Counted from the stretch's first letter, positions 21,464 to 32,559 are shown. The stretch: DNA of 64,000 nucleotides from an uncultured Collinsella sp. (GCA_900541055.1 UQHZ01000006.1:62001-126000); one strand, 5' to 3'. Program-made: numbers and translations. Notes: generated by a model not told the origin, from the sequence alone.

Positions 21464-21485
21464 CGCAATAACCAAATAGTCCCGA

Positions 21486-22772
<1,287 letters not shown>

Positions 22773-22865
22773 GTTTACTCCTTACATTCATGGACTGTCT
22801 ACGCGCCACGCCGGCACGCAGAAGCACAAAACATTCCCAGTATACCCGTGCAACGGGCGCCTGTC

Positions 22866-24257
22866 CTACTCCTCGGCATGTGCCCCATCAAGCTCATAGA
22901 ACTTGGTGGATGCCGGCAGGAACATCAGATCGACGTCGCCGATCGGGCCCGAACGGTTCTTGGCCACGACGATACGCGTAACGCCCTCGTCGGGTCGATC
23001 GTCGCGCGAGGCCTCGGCCTCGTCGGCGGAGCGGTCCAAGAACATAACGATATCGGCGTCCTGCTCGATGGAGCCCGATTCACGAAGGTCGGAAAGCTGT
23101 GGGCGCTTGCCGGTACGGGATTCGACCTGACGTGACAGCTGCGACAACGCGATGAGCGGAATCTTGAGCTCCTTGGCCATGATCTTCAGACCACGCGACA
23201 TCTCCGAAACCTCGACGGTACGGCTCTCGGAGCGGCGTCCCGGCGGAGGACTCACCAGCTGCAGGTAGTCCAGGATGATGATGGCTTTCTCCTTGTTATG
23301 GAGCATACGGCGGCTCTTGGCGCGAATCTCGGTCACTGTGGTGCCGGGCGTATCGTCAATCAGAATATCCAGCTTGGACAAGGTCTGCGTGGCCTCGTTG
23401 ATATTGGCCCACTGCTCGGGGCTAATGCGGCCCATGCGGAAATCACTGATCGAGATCATGGCATAGGCGCAAATCAGACGCTGGGCAATTTCCTTGCCCG
23501 ACATCTCCAGCGAGAAGAAGCCGACGGTATAACCAGCAGCGGCAGCGTTGAGCGCCAGATTCAGAGCGAACGACGTCTTACCCACGGCAGGACGGGCACC
23601 GATGATGATGAGCTGGCCTTCGCGAAAACCCATGAGCATGCGGTCGAGCGACGGGAAGCCCGTGGGCACGCCCGCAGCCTGGCCACCGGCCTGGCACACT
23701 TCCTCGGCCTCGTTATAGGCCTCGACCATAAACTCGGTCAGCGTCTTGTAGCTCGACTTGACCTCGCGTGCCGTGACCTTGAGCAGCTTGCTCTCGGCCA
23801 GCTCGACAACCTCTTTGGTGTCGGTGGGGGCGTTATATGCCAGTGCGTTGATCTCGTTGGTGGCGCCGATCAGCTCGCGCAGCATCGAATCGCGGCGAAC
23901 GATGGCGGCATGGTGCTGCCAGTTGACGAGCGACAGGGTCTGACCCATCAGCTCCAAAATGTACGCCTCGCCGCCCACGGCATCGAGCTTGTTGATGCTT
24001 CGCAGGTAATCGATCAGCGAGATGGAGTCGATGGGAATGCGGCTGTTGTACATATCGACCATCGCGGTATAGATGGTCTTATGAATGGGCCGGTAGAAGT
24101 CATCGGGCTGCAGCTCGACCTGGGCCTCCTCGACCACCTCGGGCGATAGCAGCATAGCGGCCAGTACGTTGGCCTCTGCATCTTGGTTTTGGGGAAGACC
24201 AAACTTTGAGCCGCGGTCCTCAACCGTCAGCCCGGTCTCCCTATCGTCATATGCCAT
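22866..24257 (-). CDS. dnaB: Replicative DNA helicase
   Basis: Hexameric fork helicase, 5'-3' on the lagging-strand template. The N-terminal primase-interaction domain begins at GLPQNQDAEANVLAAMLLS, a linker follows, and the RecA-like motor has Walker A GARPAVGKTS, IILDYLQLV (Walker B) and the LSQLSRQVESR region. Usual length (463 residues from this start). MAYDDRE at 24257 has TGAGGA about 5 nt upstream; an ATG four codons earlier is possible. The rplI operon ends upstream at its own terminator, so dnaB should have its own promoter within 24,258-24,420. Confidence 0.95.
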   Translation of the reverse strand: MAYDDRETGLTVEDRGSKFGLPQNQDAEANVLAAMLLSPEVVEEAQVELQPDDFYRPIHKTIYTAMVDMYNSRIPIDSISLIDYLRSINKLDAVGGEAYILELMGQTLSLVNWQHHAAIVRRDSMLRELIGATNEINALAYNAPTDTKEVVELAESKLLKVTAREVKSSYKTLTEFMVEAYNEAEEVCQAGGQAAGVPTGFPSLDRMLMGFREGQLIIIGARPAVGKTSFALNLALNAAAAGYTVGFFSLEMSGKEIAQRLICAYAMISISDFRMGRISPEQWANINEATQTLSKLDILIDDTPGTTVTEIRAKSRRMLHNKEKAIIILDYLQLVSPPPGRRSESRTVEVSEMSRGLKIMAKELKIPLIALSQLSRQVESRTGKRPQLSDLRESGSIEQDADIVMFLDRSADEAEASRDDRPDEGVTRIVVAKNRSGPIGDVDLMFLPASTKFYELDGAHAEE

Positions 24258-24421
24258 GAGCATCCTCATTCATATTGCTTGCGAGCATCCATAGTATCAG
24301 CCATGGTCCCAAAACGCGCCGCGCGCCGCCAATCATCACCGAACCAAACGGATGAACGGTCCTGTATATAGGACTTCGGCGCAACGTTCGCCATGACACT
24401 CACTCAGCGCAAAAAACAAAA

Positions 24422-24447
24422 GGGCGCCCTGGTTTCCCAGAGCGCCC
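24422..24447 (-). terminator. Terminator of the rpsF-ssb-rpsR-rplI operon
   Basis: The minus strand reads GGGCGCTCTGGG-AA-ACCAGGGCGCCC and then TTTTGTTTTTT. Strong intrinsic terminator about 35 nt after rplI. Confidence 0.9.
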
Positions 24448-24481
24448 TTCTTAGAACAAGATTGTTGCGTTGCAGCAAATG

Positions 24482-25021
24482 CTACTCGGCAGCAGCCTCA
24501 GTCTCGACCTCGGCGGTCTCGGCCTCGGCGACCTCAGCGGCCTCCTCGACCTCAGCCTCGGCAGCGAGCTCCTCGGCGGTAACGCCGACGAGAACGACAA
24601 CCTCGGCCTTGATCTCGCGGTACAGCGAGATGGCAACGGTGTGGGCACCGGCAACCTTGATGGGCTTACCGAGCTCGACGCGCTTGCGGTCGATGTCCAT
24701 ACCGAGCTGAGCCTTGATGGCGTCAGCGATCATAGCGGCGGTAACGGAGCCAAAGAGGATGCCCTCGTCGCCGACCTTGACGTCAACGGTGACCGTCTTG
24801 CCCTCGAAGGCAGCCTTGGTCTCGTTGGCGGTAGCCAGACGGACGGCCTCGCGCTTGGCGATGTTGTTGCGACGCTCGTCAAGCTGCTTGAGGTTGCCCT
24901 TGGTGGCGGCAACAGCGAGCTTCTTGGGGAACAGGAAGTTCTCAGCGTAACCCTGAGCGACCTCTACGACGTCACCCTCGCCGCCCTTGCCCTTGATCTC
25001 ATCGAGAAGAATAACCTTCAT
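24482..25021 (-). CDS. rplI: 50S ribosomal protein L9
   Basis: Binds 23S rRNA near the L1 stalk and helps keep the reading frame. The N-terminal signature is present (MKVILLDEIKGKGGEGDVVEV, then GYAENFLFPKKLA), with the long connecting helix and C-terminal domain to about residue 150. The last 35 residues are an Ala/Glu-only acidic tail that standard L9 lacks. Last gene of the S6-SSB-S18-L9 operon. Confidence 0.97.
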   Translation of the reverse strand: MKVILLDEIKGKGGEGDVVEVAQGYAENFLFPKKLAVAATKGNLKQLDERRNNIAKREAVRLATANETKAAFEGKTVTVDVKVGDEGILFGSVTAAMIADAIKAQLGMDIDRKRVELGKPIKVAGAHTVAISLYREIKAEVVVLVGVTAEELAAEAEVEEAAEVAEAETAEVETEAAAE

Positions 25022-25036
25022 GATGCGTCTCCCTTC

Positions 25037-25303
25037 TTAGCCGCGGTCGCGGTTGCCACGAGAGGAAACCACGGGGACGGTGTACGGCAGGAGAGCCATC
25101 TCGCGGGCGCGCTTGATGGCGTTGGCGATGTCATGCTGATGCTGCGTGCAAGCGCCAGTGACGCGACGGGGCTTGATCTTGCCACGGTCGGTCATGTACT
25201 TACGGAGAAGCTGAGTGTCCTTATAGTCGATGAACTCAGTGTTCTCCTTGCAGAACTGGCAGTACTTACGACGCGGCTGACGTGCAGAAAAATCATTAGC
25301 CAT
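25037..25303 (-). CDS. rpsR: 30S ribosomal protein S18
   Basis: Small-subunit protein that pairs with S6 on the platform. The 88-residue sequence has RRKYCQFCKEN, YKDTQLLRKYMTDRGKIKPRR and TGACTQHQHDIANAIKRARE, the classic S18 pattern. The CxxC near the N-terminus suggests a zinc-type (C+) form. Start at 25303 (MANDFS) rather than the 17-residue extension in the same frame. 15 nt before rplI. Confidence 0.97.
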   Translation of the reverse strand: MANDFSARQPRRKYCQFCKENTEFIDYKDTQLLRKYMTDRGKIKPRRVTGACTQHQHDIANAIKRAREMALLPYTVPVVSSRGNRDRG

Positions 25304-25375
25304 GTCAAAATACCTTTCGTTTGGCAACTTCGGCGAACCGAAGCCGCCTCTCACTCAAAAATAGGTGAACAACCC

Positions 25376-25828
25376 TTAGAACGGGATGTCCTCATCGTAG
25401 ACGTCGACCGCGGGCGGCGTAGCCACCGGTGCGGCAGGACGTGCTGCGGGCGCGGGAGCTGCGGGGGCGTAACCGCCCTGATCGTAGCCACCCTGGCCAC
25501 CACGGGAGCTCATAAACTCGATCTCATCGACGATGACCTCAAGCTTGCTCCGGCGCTGGCCGTCGCGCTCCCAAGAGCTGTAGCGCAGCTTGCCCTCGAT
25601 CGCGACCTTGTTTCCCTTTGCCAGGAAACGGCTCACGGCCTCGGCGCGGGTGCCAAACATGGTGCAGTCGACAAAGTTGGGATAGTCCTCCCACTCGCCA
25701 GTCTGCGCGTTGCGGCGACGATCGTTCACGGCGACGCCAAAGGACAGAACCTGGGTTCCGCCGGCGGTGGCGCGCAGCTCGGGATCGCGGGTGAGGTTAC
25801 CGGTGATGTTCACTCGATTGATGCTCAT
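25376..25828 (-). CDS. ssb: Single-stranded DNA-binding protein
   Basis: OB-fold protein that coats ssDNA and recruits replication and repair factors. The 150-residue sequence has MSINRVNITGNLTRDPELR, VAVNDRRRNAQTGEWED and a Gly/Ala/Pro-rich tail that ends in the conserved acidic tip DEDIPF. Sits between rpsF and rpsR, the usual bacterial order. Confidence 0.97.
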   Translation of the reverse strand: MSINRVNITGNLTRDPELRATAGGTQVLSFGVAVNDRRRNAQTGEWEDYPNFVDCTMFGTRAEAVSRFLAKGNKVAIEGKLRYSSWERDGQRRSKLEVIVDEIEFMSSRGGQGGYDQGGYAPAAPAPAARPAAPVATPPAVDVYDEDIPF

Positions 25829-25876
25829 AACTCACTACTTCCTCTTGGGGCACAAGCCCAGTCCAAAACGACAGTC

Positions 25877-26170
25877 TTACTCCTGGTCGTCGCGGCGGAC
25901 GATCATGTGGCGAACCACAGCGTCGGTGATGCGCAGGACGCGATCAAGCTCGGCGATCTGGGTAGGATCTGCGTGGAAGTTGATGAGGGTGTAGTCACCA
26001 TCGGTGAGATCGTTGATCTCGTAGGCGAGCTTGCGCTTGCCCCACTCGTCAACGGAGTCGACCTTGCCAGCGCCCTCAGCGATCGTGGTATCGATACGCT
26101 TCATAACAGCGAGACGAGTCTCGGGGTCGAGCGACGGGTCAACAAAGAACAGCAGTTCATAAGCCTTCAT
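25877..26170 (-). CDS. rpsF: 30S ribosomal protein S6
   Basis: 97-residue S6: MKAYELLFFVDPSL at the N-terminus, WGKRKLAYEINDLTDGDYTL in the middle and VLRITDAVVRHMIVRRDD at the end. First gene of the operon. ATG at 26170 has GAGGAGG upstream. A hairpin at 26197-26225 lies in the leader. Confidence 0.97.
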   Translation of the reverse strand: MKAYELLFFVDPSLDPETRLAVMKRIDTTIAEGAGKVDSVDEWGKRKLAYEINDLTDGDYTLINFHADPTQIAELDRVLRITDAVVRHMIVRRDDQE

Positions 26171-26196
26171 ATTGTCACCTCCTCTGGGCAAATGTG

Positions 26197-26225
26197 GCTT
26201 CAGGTCGTGAAGGTGCGCCTGAAGC
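26197..26225 (-). promoter_or_regulatory. Leader hairpin upstream of rpsF
   Basis: GCTTCAGG and CCTGAAGC close an 8-bp stem around a 13-nt loop, about 17 nt before the rpsF ribosome site. S6:S18 operons often carry an autoregulatory RNA here; I see the hairpin but cannot confirm the conserved S6:S18 motif. A second short stem, CTGCAA-N4-TTGCAG, lies at 26265-26280. Confidence 0.4.
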
Positions 26226-26280
26226 AGGAAAAGACTTGGTAATAATATCTTTCAACCTCCTAGGCTGCAATAATTTGCAG

Positions 26281-26640
26281 CTACAACCTCATGACCTCCA
26301 CATATGCCCATACTCGCACGACGTTTCATGCGCATTCCAACCAAATGCTGACCAAAAGCTTGACGAATCTGTGGACAAGATACGGTGCCGTGGAGACAAG
26401 CTGAGCCAAGCCACAGGTCAACGGGCACAAGGCTGTGGTCGCAAAATGCATACCGGTGGTCCACAGCACCACCCAAAGATTTTTATATTCATTGCCAAGT
26501 CGCTTATGAATACCCCTTTTGAACAATTGAGTTGATCAACCACACTGGTCGGAAGCCGTTTTTTGGCACCTCAAACCCCACTGCAACGCCAAGCGCGGCC
26601 AAGCGTTTTAAAAAATGCCAACTTTTCTGTTTGCACTTTG
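26281..26640. other. Non-coding region between rpsF leader and tRNA-Ser, with DnaA-box-like words
   Basis: No supported gene. TGTGGACAA at 26370-26378 differs from the DnaA box TGTGGATAA at one position, and TGGTCCACA (26458-26466) at two. The rpsF operon promoter must lie here on the minus strand but I cannot place it. Confidence 0.4.
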
Positions 26641-26658
26641 CGATTCCTCGTGTATACT
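26631..26658 (+). promoter_or_regulatory. Probable promoter of the tRNA-Ser genes
   Basis: TTGCAC (-35, 26631-26636), 16-nt spacer, TATACT (-10, 26653-26658). The tRNA starts 16 nt after the -10 box. Confidence 0.7.
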
Positions 26659-26674
26659 GACTTTCGCATTTAAC

Positions 26675-26765
26675 GGAGAGTTGTCCGAGTGGCCGAAGGA
26701 GCACGATTGGAAATCGTGTAGGCGTCAAAAGCGTCTCCAGGGTTCAAATCCCTGACTCTCCGCCA
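26675..26765 (+). tRNA. tRNA-Ser (GGA)
   Basis: Acceptor GGAGAGT pairs with ACTCTCC. The anticodon loop TTGGAAA gives anticodon GGA, a long variable arm typical of class II tRNAs is present (GGCGTCAAAAGCGTC), the T-loop is GGTTCAAATCC and CCA is encoded. A T-rich terminator-like hairpin follows at 26777-26806. Confidence 0.96.
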
Positions 26766-26776
26766 GTTAATTCCAA

Positions 26777-26806
26777 AGCAGGCCTTCGAGCCTGCTTTGT
26801 TTTTAC
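26777..26806 (+). terminator. Terminator-like hairpin between the two tRNA-Ser genes
   Basis: AAAGCAGGC-TTCGA-GCCTGCTTT followed by GTTTTT. It would end the first tRNA transcript. Confidence 0.8.
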
Positions 26807-26813
26807 CCCACGC

Positions 26814-26904
26814 GGAGGGGTGGCAGAGTGGTTGAATGCGGCGGTCTCGAAAACCGTTTGGCCTGTATAAGGTCACGAGGGTTCGAATCCCTCCTCCTCC
26901 GCCA
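26814..26904 (+). tRNA. tRNA-Ser (CGA)
   Basis: Acceptor GGAGGGG pairs with CTCCTCC (one G-U). The anticodon loop CTCGAAA gives CGA, a long variable arm is present, the T-arm is GGGTTCGAATCCC and CCA is encoded. Its 3' 25 nt recur in inverted orientation at 26969-26993. Confidence 0.95.
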
Positions 26905-26917
26905 TTTTGGTTGAGAA

Positions 26918-26945
26918 AGCTCCCAACAACGGGAGCTTTTTTCTT
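26918..26945 (+). terminator. Terminator of tRNA-Ser (CGA)
   Basis: AAAGCTCCC-AACAAC-GGGAGCTTTTTT: 9-bp stem and T-run just after the tRNA. Confidence 0.88.
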
Positions 26946-26968
26946 TTGAGTCCCTTACAAACAAATAC

Positions 26969-26993
26969 GGCGGAGGAGGAGGGATTCGAACCC
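26969..26993 (-). repeat. Inverted 25-nt copy of the tRNA-Ser 3' end
   Basis: Exact reverse complement of 26879-26903 (T-arm and acceptor 3' strand of the tRNA-Ser above). It marks the left edge of the accessory patch, but its orientation is inverted, unlike a normal attL/attR pair. Confidence 0.85.
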
Positions 26994-27014
26994 GCCAGGG
27001 CGCGGAGCGTAAAG

Positions 27015-27095
27015 AAAACGCGCCCGTGGCGCGTTTTTAGCGCAGCGCGGTCGGCGTAAGCCGACCGGATAAATTTTGAGCAAAGCTCAAAATTT
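27015..27095. repeat. Three tandem hairpins
   Basis: AAAACGCG/CGCGTTTT (27015-27037), CGGTCGGC-GTAA-GCCGACCG (27048-27067) and AAATTTTGAGC-AAA-GCTCAAAATTT (27071-27095), one after another in the non-coding stretch between the tRNA remnant and the cassette's left inverted repeat. Confidence 0.85.
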
Positions 27096-27151
27096 GGACA
27101 TCCCTCCTATTCGACCACGCCCCCATCGTGGTCGATCCCAGCCCATATCTC

Positions 27152-27216
27152 AAACATGTACACCACCCTCCAAAGATGTCAAAAAATGTCGTTTTTGGAG
27201 TGTGATGTACACGTTT
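27152..27216 (+). repeat. Left 65-bp terminal inverted repeat of the DUF559-like cassette
   Basis: The reverse complement matches 28354-28418 at 59 of 65 positions. It is itself an imperfect palindrome: AAACATGTACA at one end, TGTACACGTTT at the other, CTCCAAA/TTTGGAG inside and an asymmetric centre GATGTCAAAAAATGTCG. Confidence 0.88.
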
Positions 27217-27321
27217 GCATATGACGCGCACCGAGCATGAGTCGATTTGCTTGCATCCGGTATATTTCCCCACCTCAACGGACATAAGGGTTTGGTGTCA
27301 GCTCGAAGCGAGAGGTCCCCA

Positions 27322-28329
27322 ATGGATACTCCTGTTCTCATTTCGCATAAAACGGCGTGGCTCGTCCATCATGCACCGCGGAACCTGGTTCAAGCCGTCG
27401 CACAACGCGACTACCAGATAGGCGTGCGGGGCCTCTCTACCCAGCAACGCATCGCGCGCATTCGGCAGGCACTTACCGACTGCGGCATTCCGTCCACCAT
27501 GCTCAAGACTATCGACATCTCCGTAGTATTTGCTTTCGAGCGAATTCGCACCAACGGTGTCACTTGCCACGTTCTCGGCCAAAACCTACCCTACGACCAT
27601 ATTGACGAGCTTACGCCCGGCATCTTTATCACCGACGAAGCCTTCACCTTCGTGCTCGCTGCCGAGTGGATGGATAGGATCGAATACCTCGAGTATGGTT
27701 ACGAAGTTTGCGGCGGCTATCGCATGGGGCTCAATCCCTCTGACCCTTACACTGAGCAACCAACCACCACCTCCAAGGACGAAATTGTCGGGCTACTCGA
27801 TCGGCACCCTGGCAAACCCGGCGCCACACGCGCCAGACTCGCGCTCAGACACATCTACGACCACTCAGCCTCGCCCATGGAGACCGCATCTTCCATCGCC
27901 CTCTCGCTCCCAACAAGCGAAGGCGGCGTTGGTATCCGAGGTATCGAACTCAACAAACCGCTCGAAATCCCTCAGCGTCTCTGGCATTGCGCAAAAGCCC
28001 GAACGCTCAAAATCGACGCTCTTGTTACTTATCAGCGCAGAGAACTCGGCATCGAATATAAGGGCGGTTTTCACGACGAGACCGAGCGCAAGGGCGCAGA
28101 TGCGGAACGAGAGGCCGTACTCGCCCAAATGGGATATCGAATCGTTACGCTCACCTCGGCACAGTTCGCAAGTCAACTTGCCTTTCATCGCGTCATGAAC
28201 AGCATTCGCGAAGCACTCGGTATGCCCCGCTGCACGGACGCCGAGTACCAGCGAAAGCAAAACGAACTGCGCAAGGCACTTATCCGCAACTGGAAGAGCG
28301 CACGGGGCGAAGACACGCCTTCCGAGTAG
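27322..28329 (+). CDS. AbiEi/DUF559-like protein with VSR-type nuclease-fold C-terminus
   Basis: 335-residue cytosolic protein. The N-terminal half resembles the helical, AbiEi-like domain often fused to DUF559 (ITDEAFTFVLAAEWM in place of the usual T-SPART-type segment; SPMETASSIAL before the nuclease part). The C-terminal part (about 225-295) has the DUF559/VSR pattern: KIDALVTYQRRELGIEYKGG, FHDETERKGADAEREAVLAQ and MGYRIVTLTSAQF, with acidic and Lys residues placed like a PD-(D/E)XK active site (D-x17-ExK). ATG at 27322 has GAGAGG upstream. Flanked by 65-bp inverted repeats with no transposase. Function unknown: a nuclease, a DNA-binding regulator or a selfish element are all possible. Confidence 0.68.
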   Translation: MDTPVLISHKTAWLVHHAPRNLVQAVAQRDYQIGVRGLSTQQRIARIRQALTDCGIPSTMLKTIDISVVFAFERIRTNGVTCHVLGQNLPYDHIDELTPGIFITDEAFTFVLAAEWMDRIEYLEYGYEVCGGYRMGLNPSDPYTEQPTTTSKDEIVGLLDRHPGKPGATRARLALRHIYDHSASPMETASSIALSLPTSEGGVGIRGIELNKPLEIPQRLWHCAKARTLKIDALVTYQRRELGIEYKGGFHDETERKGADAEREAVLAQMGYRIVTLTSAQFASQLAFHRVMNSIREALGMPRCTDAEYQRKQNELRKALIRNWKSARGEDTPSE

Positions 28330-28353
28330 CGTCATCCCAGCACGCCCCAACCA

Positions 28354-28418
28354 AAACATGTACATCACCCTCCAAAACCGACATTTTTTGACATCTTTGG
28401 AGGCTGATGTACACGTTT
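28354..28418 (-). repeat. Right 65-bp terminal inverted repeat of the DUF559-like cassette
   Basis: Inverted copy of 27152-27216, 24 nt after the stop codon. All internal features (CTCCAAA, the GACATTTTTTGACATC centre, TTTGGAG, ATGTACACGTTT) are kept in reverse order. Confidence 0.88.
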
Positions 28419-28533
28419 GCTGCCTACGCCCGCATCCAGTCCCGACCGTTTACCGAGCAATAGGGTCGCCACGCCCGCCAACCATGTACTATGTACGGGC
28501 ATTGTCTAAACCCACAATCCAAAGGACCCCATC

Positions 28534-29223
28534 TTGCCCGTCGTCGCCGCCATAACCATTACCTCACATGCCTCGGATGCCATGGTCGCTATTCCGTTTT
28601 GGCTCGAGATGTTCGCTGTTGTCGCGGCATCGATCTCGGGTGTGCTGGTCGCGCGCGAGCACAAGCTCGACCTGGTGGGCGCCGTCGCGCTCGCCGTGGT
28701 TTGCGGCCTGGGCGGCGGTCTTTTGCGCGACATGACACTCCAGGTGGGCAACGTCTACATCCTCAACCAGCCGATGGCGCTGCCGCTTTCCATTGCCACG
28801 GCAGCCATCATCTACATTTTCCCGGCAATCGTCGACAAGCCCGAAAAACTCATTCCCCTGCTCGACATCATCTCGGTGGGTATTTATGCGGCAACCGGAG
28901 CGGACAAGGCGCTGGTCTACGGCTTTGCACCGGCGGTGTGCATCATGATGGGCTTTTTTACCGCGGTGGGCGGCGGCATGTTGCGCGACGGCTTTATGGG
29001 CGTGGTTCCGGGCATTTTCCAACGTACTAACTTTTATGCCATCGCCGCCATCGCCGGATCGACAAGCTATGTGTGTCTCGTTATGAGCGGCATCATGAGC
29101 AATGTCGCCGCGCTGGCCGTATGCGTTGTCGTGACCATGGGTCTGCGCTGGCTCTCGCTGCGCTTTGACATCAAAAGCCCCACCGAAGAAGATATCGCGC
29201 GCTTCTTGCACCGTAAAAAATAG
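28534..29223 (+). CDS. TRIC/UPF0126 family cation channel protein
   Basis: 229-residue membrane protein with seven hydrophobic segments arranged as two repeats. Each repeat carries the family motif GxGGGxxRD: GLGGGLLRD and AVGGGMLRD. Bacterial TRIC homologues form trimeric potassium-permeable channels. Start taken at TTG 28534 with AGGA upstream; an ATG at 28582 (MVAIPFWLE) gives a shorter form closer to typical family N-termini. Confidence 0.88.
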   Translation: MPVVAAITITSHASDAMVAIPFWLEMFAVVAASISGVLVAREHKLDLVGAVALAVVCGLGGGLLRDMTLQVGNVYILNQPMALPLSIATAAIIYIFPAIVDKPEKLIPLLDIISVGIYAATGADKALVYGFAPAVCIMMGFFTAVGGGMLRDGFMGVVPGIFQRTNFYAIAAIAGSTSYVCLVMSGIMSNVAALAVCVVVTMGLRWLSLRFDIKSPTEEDIARFLHRKK

Positions 29224-29329
29224 GTGGCGCGGGCCCATCCTTCGAAATGCAACCGAGAGGTTCTTTTAGAGCGCCCGTGCGTTGGGTACCCTGTTAGGTG
29301 CATATCGAGCATCTGACGAAGGATTCACT

Positions 29330-30475
29330 ATGCCCTGCAATCAATTCCCGTCGACCCAGCGCCGTAAAGCATGGGGCCGCATCACCATCCTGTTCGCGCT
29401 CATCGCGTTAGCGCTCATCGCACTTCCCACGGCGTCGTTCGCCGGCACGGACACCGCAGGAAACGTACTTACGACCGACGATGATGCCAATCCGTCCGGC
29501 ATCGAAGGTGACCTGTACTGGGCAGGTCAGGCCCTCAACTTGGACGATGCGTCCATTGACCGTGATGTCATCGCCGCGGGCGATACCCTCTCAATTCGCG
29601 ACTGCACAGTGGGCGGCGCCGTCCGTCTGGCGGCACGCACCATCGACATTGCCAAGACCACGGTTGATGGCAGCGTGACCGTCGCTGGCCAGCACGTTGT
29701 TCTCAACGCCGGCAGCACCGCCAACTGTTTTTACGCGATGGGCGAGACGGTTGCCCTGCGAGGCTCCACCAAGTCGGCAGCGCTCGCGGGCGATACGGTG
29801 ACCATCGACGGCACCGTCGAGGGCGATGTCGAGGTTTGGGCCGATAAGCTCGTCTTGGGCAAGAATGCCCGCATTACCGGCACCGTGAACGCGCACGTCT
29901 CCGAGGACCCCGAGCGTGCCGCAGGAGCCGAGGTCGGCGCGCTCAAGATCGACCGCACCGAAAACGAGGATACTTCCACCGTTAACGATGTCATCGGCGG
30001 CACCGTCGCCGCGGCGCTTTCCACCTGCTTTGTCGCCCTGCTACTCGAGCTCGTCTTTCCGCGCGCGACCGCCAGCGCCGCCGGCATGCTCCACCAGCGC
30101 CCCACGCCCCTGTGGGTGAGCGGTCTTCTGGGCACGATTGCTATCGTCCCCGCCGTCCTACTGCTGATTATCTCCATCGCTGGTCTATCGCTTGCCGGAG
30201 CCCTCATGTGCGGCGTTATCGGCATCGCATTGGTGTCGAGCGCCTTTGCGGGGTGCGCGATCGCCCGCATGGTCGGACACAGCCAAAACCGCTACGCCAT
30301 GGCAGCCGTGGGTGGCATCGCCGCAGGCGCCCTCACAGGGCTTCCCCTCGTAGGCGGCTTCATCAGCGGAGTGGCCTTTGTCTTTATGCTCGGCTACATC
30401 ATCCAGATCATCTGGCGCAACGCCCGCCTCAAGCCGCAGCAGCCGGCTAACACGCCAGAACTCCCCACCGCTTAG
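29330..30475 (+). CDS. Bactofilin-like (polymer-forming) membrane protein
   Basis: 381 residues: a signal peptide or N-terminal anchor (about 15-42, ending TASFAG), then a beta-helical stretch (about 60-190) with bactofilin-style short repeats (GDTLSIRDCTVGGAVRLAA, DGSVTVAGQHV, GDTVTIDGTVEGDVEVWADK), then four hydrophobic segments (about 225-370). The plan, an extracytoplasmic polymer-forming domain joined to a membrane domain, is seen in actinobacterial proteins of unknown role. Start at 29330 with GAAGGA; the longer frame is not supported. Stand-alone gene. Confidence 0.72.
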   Translation: MPCNQFPSTQRRKAWGRITILFALIALALIALPTASFAGTDTAGNVLTTDDDANPSGIEGDLYWAGQALNLDDASIDRDVIAAGDTLSIRDCTVGGAVRLAARTIDIAKTTVDGSVTVAGQHVVLNAGSTANCFYAMGETVALRGSTKSAALAGDTVTIDGTVEGDVEVWADKLVLGKNARITGTVNAHVSEDPERAAGAEVGALKIDRTENEDTSTVNDVIGGTVAAALSTCFVALLLELVFPRATASAAGMLHQRPTPLWVSGLLGTIAIVPAVLLLIISIAGLSLAGALMCGVIGIALVSSAFAGCAIARMVGHSQNRYAMAAVGGIAAGALTGLPLVGGFISGVAFVFMLGYIIQIIWRNARLKPQQPANTPELPTA

Positions 30476-30484
30476 CCGCCAACC

Positions 30485-30515
30485 ACCACAAAGGGGCCAG
30501 GCCCCTTTGTGGTGA
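30485..30515. repeat. 31-nt near-perfect palindrome
   Basis: CACCACAAAGGGGCC and its exact complement flank a single A. It lies between the convergent bactofilin-like gene and typA; it may be a repeat-family member or a terminator of the plus-strand gene, though no T-run follows. Confidence 0.8.
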
Positions 30516-30542
30516 TGCAGACCAGCTCAGTCCCTGTGCACA

Positions 30543-30576
30543 AAAAGGGCGCCGACCATTGCGATCGACGCCCTTT
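30543..30576 (-). terminator. Terminator of typA
   Basis: On the minus strand AAAGGGCG and CGCCC enclose an imperfect stem, then TTTTTG. About 28 nt past the typA stop. Confidence 0.85.
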
Positions 30577-30603
30577 CTTGTTAGACGCTATAAAGCCCAG
30601 CGC

Positions 30604-32442
<1,839 letters not shown>

Positions 32443-32559
32443 GTAGTTCCCCTATCTTCTATCTATATACAACCGGCACGCGTATGCGGCCCGCCCAGCG
32501 ATACAACGCTCAGCGGGAATATTGAGCCTTTTACCGAAAACTCGTTTATTTTAGCGATT

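Noticed and set aside
26879..26993. attL/attR pair of an integrated island at tRNA-Ser
   Set aside because: The two 25-nt copies are inverted and only 65 nt apart, and no integrase is present, so a standard site-specific integration is not supported.
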